This document shows positions 37,272-46,059 of a stretch of 64,000 bases of DNA, one piece after another. The stretch is from Kibdelosporangium persicum. GTDB taxonomy: Bacteria > Actinomycetota > Actinomycetes > Mycobacteriales > Pseudonocardiaceae. The position numbers and the translations under genes were made by a program. How positions within the stretch are numbered: position 1 is the first letter of the stretch; every line of letters starts with the position of its first letter. The notes beneath the pieces were generated by a model. That model saw nothing but the letters and a program-made list of their open reading frames with translations. It searched no databases and was not told the origin of the DNA. The stretch covers positions 37,819 through 101,818 of the forward strand of contig NZ_JAAATY010000004.1 of the NCBI RefSeq assembly GCF_013280595.1, in the 5' to 3' direction.

Positions 37272-38244
37272 CCTCGTCCAGCTGTGCGTTGATCAGCTGC
37301 TGGATCCGTTCCCGCCCGGCGGCGCCCAGTGCGCCGCCGAGCGCGTGGGCGAGCTTCTCGAACTGGTCGGCGAAGCGAAGCTCGCCCAGCGCCTTGCCGA
37401 GCTCATCGACTGTCCACAGTGAACCATCCCTGGTCACGTGCGCGCCGGGCGACCATCCGTTGGCGACCACGACTGTGCTGCCTCGGACCACGAGCACCTG
37501 ACCGGTCAGCGGGCAGTCCGCACTCGCCAGGTAACCGGCGACCGGCGCGCTTGCTCCGGGGTGCAAGGGATCGAACGTGCCCGACGGCGGGCTGTCCGAC
37601 ATCCCGGGGACGCCGAGGGTGAGCCGGGTGCGGGCCATCGACGGCGAGATGCAGTTGACCCGCACGCCGTACCGGCCGAGTTCCAGTGCGCTCGAGATCG
37701 TCATCGCCGCGACGCCCGCGTTGGCCGCCGCGTAGTTCGTCTGCCCCGGCAACGGGTTCGTCAGGCCGGAACCGGACGACGTGGTCACGATCGCCCGGTC
37801 GACGCGGATTCCGGATTCGTACTGGGCACGCCAGTACCGTGCGGCCCACCTGCTGACCGCGAACGTGCCTTTCAGCTTGACCGCGACGACGTCGTCGAAC
37901 TCGCGCTCGGTCATCCTGGTCATGGCCCGATCGGCCTTGATCGTGGCGTTGTTGACCACGGCGTGCAGGTCTCCGAATGCTTCGACAGCGGTATCGACCA
38001 TGCGGCGCGCGCCTTCCCAGTCGTTGACGCTGTCGGTGTTCGCCACCGCGCTACCGCCGCGGGCCACGATCTCGTCGACGACCGCGGCCGCGACGCCGGC
38101 ATCGCGGCCGCTGCCGTCCGGTGCCACGCCGGGATCGTTGACCACGACTTTCGCGCCTTCATCCGCGAAGAAGAGCGCTTCCTCGCGCCCGATACCCCGG
38201 CCGGCGCCGGTGATGAGGACGACTCTTCCCGTCAGAGCTCCCAT
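37255..38244 (-). CDS. SDR oxidoreductase of the hydroxyacyl-CoA dehydrogenase type
   Basis: A 329-residue protein starting MGALTGRVVLITGAGRGIGRE. The stretch EGAKVVVNDPGVAPDGSG and the DEIVARGGSAVANTDSV pattern are those of 17-beta-HSD4/peroxisomal multifunctional-like 3-hydroxyacyl-CoA dehydrogenases; TTSSGSGL and YAAANAG replace the more usual Ser and YxxxK region (here Y-A-A-A-N), so the catalytic lysine is questionable. A C-terminal extension of about 60 residues follows the SDR fold. It is divergent from a TetR gene that probably regulates it. Likely lipid or steroid metabolism. Confidence 0.85.
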   Translation of the reverse strand: MGALTGRVVLITGAGRGIGREEALFFADEGAKVVVNDPGVAPDGSGRDAGVAAAVVDEIVARGGSAVANTDSVNDWEGARRMVDTAVEAFGDLHAVVNNATIKADRAMTRMTEREFDDVVAVKLKGTFAVSRWAARYWRAQYESGIRVDRAIVTTSSGSGLTNPLPGQTNYAAANAGVAAMTISSALELGRYGVRVNCISPSMARTRLTLGVPGMSDSPPSGTFDPLHPGASAPVAGYLASADCPLTGQVLVVRGSTVVVANGWSPGAHVTRDGSLWTVDELGKALGELRFADQFEKLAHALGGALGAAGRERIQQLINAQLDEVSPGS

Positions 38245-38319
38245 AGTGACCCCAGTTGCTGCATGAGATGAATGAGTGCAGTCAATGTAGCAATTCATTG
38301 GATGTCGTATAGTCCTCGG

Positions 38320-38937
38320 GTGACCGAGGGGCGCCGTGAGCGCAAGAAGCAGCGAACGCGTCAGGCGTTGGTCGAAGCGGCGATCGAGCTGTTCGAGACC
38401 AAGGGCTACGAGGAAACGACCGTCGCCCAGATCGCCGAGGCCGCCGACGTGTCGACCAGAACGTTCTTCCTGCACTTCGCGGCCAAGGAGGACGTGCTGC
38501 TGGCGAATGCCGCCACCCGGGTCGGCAGCGGCGTGCGGGCCATCGTTCAACGTCAGGCCGATGAGTCCGTGCCAGAGGTTCTGCGCCGCGCGGCCGAGCG
38601 GATGATCGCCGATGCCTGGCACACCGATCTGCCCAACGGGTTGGCCGCGCTGCGCGCCCGCCTGATCGTGTCCGTGCCCGCGTTGCAGGCTGGACTCCTG
38701 CACCGGTTGCTCACCGGGCAGACCGAGCTGACCGAGGCCCTGTACCAGGCGTTTCCCGAGCAGCTGACGCTGATCGACGCTGCCGCCTTGGTCGGCGCGG
38801 TGGTCGGCGCGATCAACGCCGCCGCGCTCACCAGCCTGCGGCAAGGCGACCAACCTGACGAGGTCCGTGCCGCGATGAGCCGTGCTGTGGACGTCGCCAT
38901 CACGAGTTCATCCGCTCATGGGTATTTTGTCGGGTGA
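38320..38937 (+). CDS. TetR family transcriptional regulator
   Basis: About 205 residues from GTG 38320; an ATG at 38302 is possible. Helix-turn-helix: RTRQALVEAAIELFETKGYEETTVAQIAEAADVSTRTFFLHFAAKEDVL. It is divergent from the SDR gene; the 75-bp region between is AT-rich and contains ATGAAT (38268-38273) and ATTCAT (38293-38298) as possible operator halves. It probably represses the SDR gene. Its stop overlaps a GTG in the following GNAT frame. Confidence 0.9.
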   Translation: MTEGRRERKKQRTRQALVEAAIELFETKGYEETTVAQIAEAADVSTRTFFLHFAAKEDVLLANAATRVGSGVRAIVQRQADESVPEVLRRAAERMIADAWHTDLPNGLAALRARLIVSVPALQAGLLHRLLTGQTELTEALYQAFPEQLTLIDAAALVGAVVGAINAAALTSLRQGDQPDEVRAAMSRAVDVAITSSSAHGYFVG

Positions 38938-38975
38938 ATCCCTGCGGGGACCTCTTATCCGACCTGGGGGTTGGT

Positions 38976-39482
38976 GTGCGCAAGATCGTGTTCAAGGGCG
39001 ACGGGTTCGCGTTGGCCGAACTCGCCGCGGGCGACCTGGAGTATCTGGGGGAGCATGGCGACGGTGCCTACGACGTCGACCGCGACGGCCGCGAGATACC
39101 CATCGAGTGCCCGATATACCGGCTGGCGGTGACCACCGAGGACGGCACTGAACTGCTCGGCCACGTGATGTGGCACCCGGTGACGTACGGGCCGTCGTAC
39201 GGCTGCCTGGCGTGGAACTTCGGGCGTGAACTCCTGCCTCGTGCCCGGGGCAAGGGCATCGGAACAGCCGTGCTCAAGGCGTTCGTCCGGCACCTGTTCG
39301 ACACGACTGACGTCGACCGCATCGAGTGCAGCACGGACGAGACCAACGTGCGTGCGCAGAAATCCCTCGAAAAGGCGGGATTCACCCGGGAAGGCGTGTT
39401 GCGCGGCGCCCAGCTGCGCAAGGGCAAGCGGCACGATCTGATCAGCTACAGCATCCTGCGCACCGACCTGAAGAAGAAGTGA
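38976..39482 (+). CDS. GNAT family N-acetyltransferase
   Basis: A 168-residue RimJ/RimL-like acetyltransferase: RELLPRARGKGIGTAVLKAFVRHLF is the acetyl-CoA loop, and VDRIECSTDETNVRAQKSLEKAGFTREGVLRGAQLRKGKRHDLISYSI (over about 48 residues) is the typical C-terminal half. GTG 38976 has a CTGGGGG stretch upstream; GTG 38934, overlapping the TetR stop, would add 14 residues. The substrate is unknown. Confidence 0.85.
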   Translation: MRKIVFKGDGFALAELAAGDLEYLGEHGDGAYDVDRDGREIPIECPIYRLAVTTEDGTELLGHVMWHPVTYGPSYGCLAWNFGRELLPRARGKGIGTAVLKAFVRHLFDTTDVDRIECSTDETNVRAQKSLEKAGFTREGVLRGAQLRKGKRHDLISYSILRTDLKKK

Positions 39483-39555
39483 CGCCGCCGGGCTGATGTT
39501 ACTGGCGAGAAACTTACTCCTAGTCAGAACGCGGTCGGCGAACTAGCCTCAGGGG

Positions 39556-41208
39556 ATGGTTGACTACGACGTCATCGTCGTCGGCTCGGGTTTCGGCGGA
39601 AGTGTCGCCGCGCTCCGGCTGACCGAGAAGGGCTACCGGGTCGCCGTCATCGAGGCGGGCAGGCGGTTCGCCGACGACGAGTTCGCCAAGACTTCGTGGG
39701 ATCTGCGCAGGTACCTGTGGGCGCCGGCGGTCGGCTGCTTCGGCATTCAGCGCATCCACCTGCTGCGGGACGTGATGGTGCTGGCGGGCGCCGGTGTCGG
39801 CGGTGGATCGCTCGTCTACGCGAACACGCTGTACCGGCCGCTCGACCCGTTCTACGAGGACAAGCAGTGGGCGCACATCACTGACTGGCGTGACGAGCTG
39901 GCGCCGCACTACGACCAGGCGAGCCGGATGCTCGGTGTCGTCACCAACCCGACCGTTACGGCGTCGGACGAGGTCATGCAGAAGGTGGCCGCGGACATGG
40001 GCGTCGCGGAGTCGTACCACCCGACGCCGGTGGGCGTGTACTTCGGCAAGCCAGGGGAGACGGTCGGCGACCCGTACTTCGGCGGCGCCGGGCCCGCGCG
40101 GACCGGCTGCACCGAGTGCGGTTCGTGCATGACCGGGTGCCGGGTCGGCGCCAAGAACACCCTGATGAAGAACTACCTGTACCTGGCCGAACAGGCCGGG
40201 GCCAAGATCGTTCCGATGACGACGGTCATCGGGCTGACCGAGCGGCCGGACGGGTCGTTCGAGGTGGCGATCCGCAAGACGGGCACACGTTTCCGGCATG
40301 CGCTGACCGCGTCGCATGTGGTGCTCGCGGCGGGCACGTGGGGCACGCAGCAGTTGCTGCACCAGATGCGCCGGTCAGGTACGCTGCCCCGGCTCTCGCC
40401 GAGACTGGGCGAGCTGACCAGGACGAACTCCGAGGCGATCATCGGCTCCGGGCGGTTCACAGTGGACCCGGCCAGGGACTTCAGCCGCGGTGTCGCGATC
40501 ACGTCGTCCATCCACCCGGACGCGAACACGCACATCGAGCCGGTGCGCTACGGCAAAGGCAGCAACGCCATGAGTCTGTTGCAGACCATCGCGACCGACG
40601 GCGCGTCAGAGGTGCCACGGTGGAAGCAGGCGCTGCGGTTCGTGGTCCGGCATCCGGTGCAGACCGCGCGGCTGCTCAACGGGTATCGGTGGAGCGAACG
40701 GACCGTGATCCTGCTCGTCATGCAGTCGCTGGACAACTCGATCACCACCTATTTGGACAAACGCGGCCGGTACACGTCCAAACAGGGCCACGGCGAACCG
40801 AACCCGAGTTTCATCCCGGCCGGTCACCTGGCGAACCAGCTGACCGCGAAACACATCGGCGGCGTCGCGGGCGGCACGTGGGGCGAGATCTTCGATATCC
40901 CGCTCACCGCGCACTTCATCGGCGGCTGCCCGATCGGCCAGGACGCGGCGAGTGGCGTGATCGACCCCTACCACCGGGTGCACAACTATCCCGGACTGTC
41001 CGTTGTGGACGGAGCGGCGATCACCGCGAACCTGGGAGTGAATCCCTCGTTGACCATCACCGCGCAGGCCGAACGCGCATTCTCCCTGTGGCCCAACAAG
41101 GGCGAGGCCGATCCCCGGCCGGACCAAGGTTCACCGTATCGTCGTATCGAGGCGGTCGCGCCGAGATCACCCGCCGTACCCGATTCCGCTCCGGGGGCGC
41201 TGCGCTGA
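39556..41208 (+). CDS. GMC oxidoreductase, ChoD-like
   Basis: A 550-residue flavoprotein. FAD-binding GSGFGGSVAALRL at the N-terminus, AGAGVGGGSLVYANTLY, and the GMC C-terminal NYPGLSVVDGAAITANLGVNPSLTITAQAERA. A cysteine cluster (TGCTECGSCMTGCRVGAKN, about residues 190-210) is retained, as in the mycobacterial protein annotated ChoD (Rv3409c), whose genomic place it also shares downstream of guaB3. That protein was named cholesterol oxidase, but the true substrate is debated, so I give no symbol. Confidence 0.88.
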   Translation: MVDYDVIVVGSGFGGSVAALRLTEKGYRVAVIEAGRRFADDEFAKTSWDLRRYLWAPAVGCFGIQRIHLLRDVMVLAGAGVGGGSLVYANTLYRPLDPFYEDKQWAHITDWRDELAPHYDQASRMLGVVTNPTVTASDEVMQKVAADMGVAESYHPTPVGVYFGKPGETVGDPYFGGAGPARTGCTECGSCMTGCRVGAKNTLMKNYLYLAEQAGAKIVPMTTVIGLTERPDGSFEVAIRKTGTRFRHALTASHVVLAAGTWGTQQLLHQMRRSGTLPRLSPRLGELTRTNSEAIIGSGRFTVDPARDFSRGVAITSSIHPDANTHIEPVRYGKGSNAMSLLQTIATDGASEVPRWKQALRFVVRHPVQTARLLNGYRWSERTVILLVMQSLDNSITTYLDKRGRYTSKQGHGEPNPSFIPAGHLANQLTAKHIGGVAGGTWGEIFDIPLTAHFIGGCPIGQDAASGVIDPYHRVHNYPGLSVVDGAAITANLGVNPSLTITAQAERAFSLWPNKGEADPRPDQGSPYRRIEAVAPRSPAVPDSAPGALR

Positions 41209-41328
41209 ACGACACTACTCGTTTCGGGTGACATCTCCCGCCTCCACCCGCTGTTATGCATCTGACGACATTGTCGTGCGCGGAGTCGCCGGACGACCGA
41301 TGATGGAGAAGTCGGGAGGAGTTCGGGG

Positions 41329-42804
41329 ATGATCGATCGGCGTGCCTTCTTGCGGGCCGCGGGACTGGCCGGGGCGGGCACCGTCCTGGCGGGCTGTTCG
41401 TCCGCCGACACGACCGCGCCCGGCGCTCCGGGCACGACGACGTCGCCCGTGCCTACGGCCACCACCACGGTGACCGTGCCGCCGGCCCCGCCGAACTGGG
41501 AATCCCTGCGCGCGCGAATCTCCGGCACACTGTTCTTGCCGGGTGACAAGGACTTCGACACGGTCAGGCAGGTCTACAACCCGCTTGTGGACGGCCGCAA
41601 ACCCGCCGCGGTCGCCCGGTGTCAGACCATTGAGGACGTTCAGGCCTGCGTCTCGTTGGCGGCGGAGTCCAAGGTGCCGATCGCCGCCCGCGGCGGCGGC
41701 CACAGCTATGCGGGCTATTCGGTCCCGGAATCCGGCCTTCAGGTGGACCTGAGCGAGCTGAAGAAAGTCGCTGTCCGTCCAGATGGGACAGTCCGGATCG
41801 GGGCGGGCGCCAAGCTCGTCGACGTCTACACCGAACTGGCCAAAGCCGGGAAATGCCTGCCCGCCGGCTCGTGCCCGACCGTCGGCATCGCCGGGCTGAC
41901 GCTGGGCGGCGGAATAGGCGTGCTCTCGCGGAAATTCGGGCTTACCTGTGACCGTCTCGACGCGGCGACGGTGATCACAGCGGACAGCCGGGTCGTCGAG
42001 GCGTCCTCGGCCAGGGACACGGATCTCTTCTGGGCACTGCGAGGCGGTGGCGGCGGGAACTTCGGGATCGTCACGGAGTTCGTTTTCGCCCCGCTGCCCG
42101 CGCCCGCGTTGGCCGTCTTCACCATGCGGTTCCCGGCCGGATCGGCAACGGATGTGCTGGGTGCGTGGCAACAATGGATCGCCGCGGCGCCACCGGAGCT
42201 GTGGTCCAACATCATTGTCACCGGCGCGGCCCAGGCACCCGCCTGCGAGGTCAGCGGCTGTCACGTCGGCTCGCTCGGCGAGCTCAACGGCCTGCTCGCG
42301 GGCCTGAAGGTCCGCCCGTCCTCGCGCGTGGTGCAGGCGAAGGAATACCTCGACGGAATGCGGTTCTTCGCCGGGAGCAGCCGTCGACAGTCCTTTGTGG
42401 CCTCGTCGCGGATGCTGCCGGGCCCGGCCGATCCCGCGAAGATCACCCGCATGATGACCGGCAGGCCCGGACTGGACCTGTTGATCGACAGCCTCGGCGG
42501 CGCGATCGCGGACCTCGGGCCGTCGGACACCGCGTTCCCCCACCGGAAAGCCTTCGCCAGCGCCCAGATCTACATGAAGGCGGACGCCGCCGACGCCGCC
42601 CGGGCCACCACTCAGGTCAGCGAGGTTCGCGACGCCCTGACCGAGGTCGCCGGCACCACGGGGTACGTGAACTACATCGACCCGACCATGCCGGACTGGG
42701 CTGACGCGTACTACGGCGCCAATCTCCCCCGGCTGCGGAAGATCGCCGAAACCGTCGACCCGCACCGGGTTTTCGCCTTCCCGCAGGCGATCCCACGGGC
42801 CTAG
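41329..42804 (+). CDS. Secreted FAD-linked oxidase (berberine-bridge-enzyme-like)
   Basis: A 491-residue exported oxidase. The N-terminus is both twin-arginine-like (RRAFLRAAGLAGAG) and a lipobox (LAGC at residues 20-23), so it is probably a Tat-exported lipoprotein. The FAD domain has the bicovalent attachment pair: His in ARGGGHSYAGYS and Cys in SCPTVGIAGLTLGGG. The C-terminal BBE segment is YYGANLPRLRKIAETVDPHRVF. It would oxidise sugars, alkaloids or polyketide-like alcohols; the substrate is unknown. The TAG stop coincides with the CTAG target duplication of a MITE-like element. Confidence 0.9.
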   Translation: MIDRRAFLRAAGLAGAGTVLAGCSSADTTAPGAPGTTTSPVPTATTTVTVPPAPPNWESLRARISGTLFLPGDKDFDTVRQVYNPLVDGRKPAAVARCQTIEDVQACVSLAAESKVPIAARGGGHSYAGYSVPESGLQVDLSELKKVAVRPDGTVRIGAGAKLVDVYTELAKAGKCLPAGSCPTVGIAGLTLGGGIGVLSRKFGLTCDRLDAATVITADSRVVEASSARDTDLFWALRGGGGGNFGIVTEFVFAPLPAPALAVFTMRFPAGSATDVLGAWQQWIAAAPPELWSNIIVTGAAQAPACEVSGCHVGSLGELNGLLAGLKVRPSSRVVQAKEYLDGMRFFAGSSRRQSFVASSRMLPGPADPAKITRMMTGRPGLDLLIDSLGGAIADLGPSDTAFPHRKAFASAQIYMKADAADAARATTQVSEVRDALTEVAGTTGYVNYIDPTMPDWADAYYGANLPRLRKIAETVDPHRVFAFPQAIPRA

Positions 42805-42989
42805 GCCGTGTTTCAAATGCCCGATCGCGATAGCCGGGCCGGATGCGGCCCCTGACGCCACCGCGGGACCGCCCAAAGACAACCAGTATTCGCGGCGATC
42901 CCGCGGCGACGCCAGGAACCGCCCCACCGAGCCGATTCCGGCCTCCGGCCGGGGCAGACTCTCATCGACCGGGACATTCGAAACACGAC
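42805..42989. mobile_element. 185-bp MITE-like element
   Basis: The ends are inverted copies: G(C/T)CGTGTTTC(A/G)AATG then CCCG(A/G)TCG, matching over about 22 bp with a few differences and one indel. The element is bounded on both sides by CTAG (42801-42804 and 42990-42993), consistent with a 4-bp target duplication of the kind made by IS5-group transposases. No transposase frame fits inside. It is inserted exactly at the stop codon of the FAD oxidase, between it and the convergent CHAT gene. Confidence 0.7.
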
Positions 42990-43004
42990 CTAGCCGACAG
43001 GGGT

Positions 43005-45659
43005 TCAGCTGCCGAGGCAGACGAAAGGACGGCGCAACGGGTCGACGGCCACCGCTTCGGCCAAAGCCACGGCAGGCGAAGAACCAGCGGCCAAAGCGCG
43101 GTGGTAGTCGTCCATCGCGGCCGCGGCGGGCAGGTCGCCGACCCGGCTGGCGGCGGCGACAACGGTTCCGACGCCGCCGGCCAGCAACGCACCGGCGAAC
43201 CCCAAAGCCTCGTCACCAGGCCGGATGCGGTGCAACGCCAGTTCGCACGCGGCGAGCACGACCTGGCGCGGAGGCCGTTCCAACCGGGCGAGTTCGTGCG
43301 CGAACAAGGCCCCGTCGACCAGTTCGAGCCTGGAGAACAACGCGTTCTCGGCCTCGTGTTCCCCGTGCGCCGCGATGTGCACGAGCGAGGCGCCGTCCAG
43401 GCTTTCCAGCACCCGGAACGAAGTCGCGTCCGGACCGGCGAGCAGTGTCGCCTTCTCGTAGTGCGCCGCCAGCTTGTCGATCTCGCCGATGGCGGCCGAC
43501 AACCCCGGCCCACGGACCAAAGCCGTGTGTCCCGAATGGACAGGCGAGCGCGAGGCGGCCAGCCAGGCGGTGGCTGAAGGAGCGACCACGACCGGCCGGG
43601 AACGCAGCGAATCCAAAGCGCCCCAAGGAACTGCGTACAGCGCTCGCGTCGGCACGATCACCAGGTCCCCGGTTAACGCGGCCAACGGGCGCATCAGCTG
43701 CGCGTCCAACGCGGCCGCGTGCTTGCGGGCGGACGTCGAGATCGCGTTGAACAGCGGTTCCGGCAGGTGATCGGGCGCCATCGCGTTCAAGTCGGCCTGC
43801 AACCGCATCGCGTTCTCGGTCGCCTGGGCCGCCGAACCCAGTCGCACCAGCTGGACGCGACCCTCGGTCAGCACCACCGCCAGCATGGCGCCGCCTGACA
43901 CCGCGAAGCTGACCAATGCGCCGGATCCGAGCTGCGTCAACACATCCGCGAAGTCGGCGACCGGTCGAGGCTTGCCCCACCGGGACGCCGCGTGCCAGCC
44001 GAGCCGCATGGCGGCTCGTTGCCGTTCGGCGTAACGGGACCGCAGCCGTGTCGTCGGCCGACCGTCCAGTTTGGCCTGCCGCAACGCGTAGCCGAGGTTA
44101 CGGATCTCCGCGATCAACTCGACCAGCTGGGGGTCGTCGATCCCGGAAACCGGTTCATAGCGGTACATCTGCGCCCGAGTCTGTTCAAGCCAGCCGAACA
44201 TGCGACGTGCCTCGGCCGTGGAGTCACCGCCGTCGAGCACCAGCCGGACAGCCAGATCACCGAGTTCCTGGCCGTGGATCGCGGTCGCGGACACCAGTTC
44301 GAGCCCGCCCATCCGGTCACGTGCCCGGCCGAGGTCGCCCAGGCCCGCCCGAGCCTGGGCGAACGCCTGGCGCCTGTTCCCCTCGGCGGCCGCGAGCTCG
44401 GCACGAGTCAGGCGAAGGAGCATGCGCTGCTCGATCGGTGTCAGTGGCCCAGGCCGGCTCAACGCACCGAGCAACGACTTCGCCTCAGCGATGTTTCCTC
44501 GCCGGACCTCCAGCCGCGCTGCCAACGTACGGGCGATCGCGGCTTCGTCCATCAGCCGGACGGACGTGAGTTCGTCCGCCAGCTGACTTGCCCGCGCGGG
44601 CAGGGACGCGGGGATTCTTTTGCCACGCCACGCTTGTGCGACGTCCACACGCAATCCGATGAGCGCCGCCACCGCGGCCCACGCGTCACTGCCGCGCCGC
44701 TTGAAACGGCGTCGTGCGGAGTTGGCGAGCTTACGGCCCAGCGAGAGGTTGTCCTCCATCAGCGCGGCCGTCGCACGCATCAGCTCGGCTTCGGCGAGGT
44801 CCTGCTGGACGCGCTCCACCTGCATCTGCGGCAGCACGTCGTCGAGGTGCTTGGCGACCTCGTCGGCCAGGCCCGCGGAGATCAGCGCCTGAGCCTGGTC
44901 GATCCGCAGCCGCGGCAGCATGAACGGGGCGAGTTCGAGGTAGTCCCGTTCGGCCAGTTGGTAGTAGCGCAACGCCTCCGGGATGTCGCCCGCGCGCTGG
45001 TACAGGTCGCCCAGCAGGTGGTGCACGTAGGCCACCCGCATCGGCAGGTCGTTGTCCTGGCCGATGGTGATCGCCCTGTTGAGATTGATGAAGGCCGGTT
45101 CGATCCGGCCGATCTCCAGGTACGCCAGGCCACGGTTGGACAGCGACGCGGCCAGCGCGTTGATCAGCCGTGGCAGGTCGTCCGTGCCCAGTTCAAGGTT
45201 GCGTTCGTTGTGGCTGATGGACGAGTCGAGCAGCGGGATGCTCTCCTCGTACCGCCCGCTGCGGAGCAACAGGCCCGCGTGGTTGCCGTCGATCGCGCCG
45301 AGCAGTTCCGCGCGGATCGCTTCGTCGGTCACCGCCTCGACCTCAGGGCGGAGCGCGTCGAGCTGGGCGAGTCCCTGCGCGAGGGTGCCGGACTCCGCCT
45401 CGGCGAACGCGACTGTGATCAAAATCCGGGCACGGGTGCGAATCCAGTCGATGCTGTCGCTCGGACCCACGCTTTCCAGCAGGGCGAGCGCCCGGCGCAA
45501 CAGCCGGTTCTCCTGGGTGTAGCGGCCAGCGTGCCCGATCTCCACCGCCCTGCGATGCAGTTCTCGAGCTTGGCTGATCACCTCGGCCGGGGAGGTCGCC
45601 CTCGTCCGGTTCGTCCCTTCGGTCGGGCGTGTCGCGGGCACCGGTCTATGAGACCACAA
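43005..45659 (-). CDS. TPR-CHAT caspase-like protease
   Basis: About 884 residues. Residues 25-480 are helical tetratricopeptide-like repeats (for example NRLLRRALALLESVG, NRGLAYLEIGRIEPAFINLNRAI, HHLLGDLYQRAGDIPEALRYYQLAERD). The last 300 residues are a CHAT domain: VIVPTRALYAVPWGAL, HIAAHGEHEAENALFS with the catalytic His (about 765) and VVLAACELA with the catalytic Cys (about 805). Both catalytic residues are present, so it should be an active cysteine protease. Starts TTG 45659 and GTG 45641 both lack a Shine-Dalgarno. Directly upstream on the same strand is a small repeat protein gene, separated by a hairpin. Confidence 0.88.
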   Translation of the reverse strand: MWSHRPVPATRPTEGTNRTRATSPAEVISQARELHRRAVEIGHAGRYTQENRLLRRALALLESVGPSDSIDWIRTRARILITVAFAEAESGTLAQGLAQLDALRPEVEAVTDEAIRAELLGAIDGNHAGLLLRSGRYEESIPLLDSSISHNERNLELGTDDLPRLINALAASLSNRGLAYLEIGRIEPAFINLNRAITIGQDNDLPMRVAYVHHLLGDLYQRAGDIPEALRYYQLAERDYLELAPFMLPRLRIDQAQALISAGLADEVAKHLDDVLPQMQVERVQQDLAEAELMRATAALMEDNLSLGRKLANSARRRFKRRGSDAWAAVAALIGLRVDVAQAWRGKRIPASLPARASQLADELTSVRLMDEAAIARTLAARLEVRRGNIAEAKSLLGALSRPGPLTPIEQRMLLRLTRAELAAAEGNRRQAFAQARAGLGDLGRARDRMGGLELVSATAIHGQELGDLAVRLVLDGGDSTAEARRMFGWLEQTRAQMYRYEPVSGIDDPQLVELIAEIRNLGYALRQAKLDGRPTTRLRSRYAERQRAAMRLGWHAASRWGKPRPVADFADVLTQLGSGALVSFAVSGGAMLAVVLTEGRVQLVRLGSAAQATENAMRLQADLNAMAPDHLPEPLFNAISTSARKHAAALDAQLMRPLAALTGDLVIVPTRALYAVPWGALDSLRSRPVVVAPSATAWLAASRSPVHSGHTALVRGPGLSAAIGEIDKLAAHYEKATLLAGPDATSFRVLESLDGASLVHIAAHGEHEAENALFSRLELVDGALFAHELARLERPPRQVVLAACELALHRIRPGDEALGFAGALLAGGVGTVVAAASRVGDLPAAAAMDDYHRALAAGSSPAVALAEAVAVDPLRRPFVCLGS

Positions 45660-45674
45660 AAGGTCAACAAGCGA

Positions 45675-45701
45675 GCCCGTCGACCGGGTGGGTCGACGGG
45701 C
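45675..45701 (-). terminator. Hairpin between small repeat gene and CHAT gene
   Basis: Perfect 11-bp stem: GCCCGTCGACC (45675-45685), 5-nt loop, GGTCGACGGGC (45691-45701); on the minus strand it is followed by a mildly T-rich stretch. It sits between the small gene stop (45725) and the CHAT start, so it may act as a partial terminator giving more small protein than protease. Confidence 0.65.
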
Positions 45702-45724
45702 GGGCGCTCATCACCGGGCGTGGG

Positions 45725-45976
45725 TCACGGCTGGACGGGCTCGGGCTTCGGCTCCGTCTTCTGGTGCGAGACAGGGCCGTCCGGCTGGGTGGTCCCGTCG
45801 CCGTCGCCGTCCGCCGGCTCGGTCTGGTGCGACACCGGGCCTGCCGGCCGGAAACCACCGCTGCTGTCGATGGGTTCGGTCTGGTGCGACACAGGGCCCT
45901 GCGGCCGCATCTCGCCGTCGTCCTTCGGCCGGACCAAGCCCTGCAGGTCTTCGTTCTCGGTGTTCGCGGTCGTCAT
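45725..45976 (-). CDS. Small acidic protein with three GPVSHQ(K)TEP repeats
   Basis: An 83-residue, hydrophilic, Pro/Glu/Asp-rich and probably disordered protein with a very strong GAGGAGGGA ribosome site seven bases before ATG 45976. The motif GPVSHQTEP occurs at residues 27-35 and 46-54 and as GPVSHQKTEP at 67-76, spaced 19 and 21 residues, each preceded by RP or QP. The three DNA copies differ at synonymous positions of Pro and Val codons while the peptide is kept, which points to selection on the protein. No signal peptide, Cys or membrane helix. It is encoded just before a TPR-CHAT protease; I infer a substrate or regulator of that protease. Confidence 0.75.
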   Translation of the reverse strand: MTTANTENEDLQGLVRPKDDGEMRPQGPVSHQTEPIDSSGGFRPAGPVSHQTEPADGDGDGTTQPDGPVSHQKTEPKPEPVQP

Positions 45977-46037
45977 GGGTAGTCCCTCCTCGTAACGCGC
46001 CTTGGGCACGTGTCCCCTAACCAGAGTCCTCGAACGG

Positions 46038-46059
46038 TGAACACGACTCTGGGTGTTCA
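46038..46059. promoter_or_regulatory. Dyad upstream of the repeat-protein gene
   Basis: TGAACAC (46038-46044), 8 bp, then GTGTTCA (46053-46059), a perfect dyad about 60-80 bp before the small gene start. It is interlocked with a second inverted pair, CCAGAGTC (46021-46028) and GACTCTGG (46045-46052). Probably an operator for the small gene/CHAT unit. Confidence 0.5.

Noticed and set aside
41254..42927. Minus-strand open frame across the FAD oxidase
   Set aside because: Antisense to a gene with clear FAD-binding and lipobox motifs; no motif of its own.
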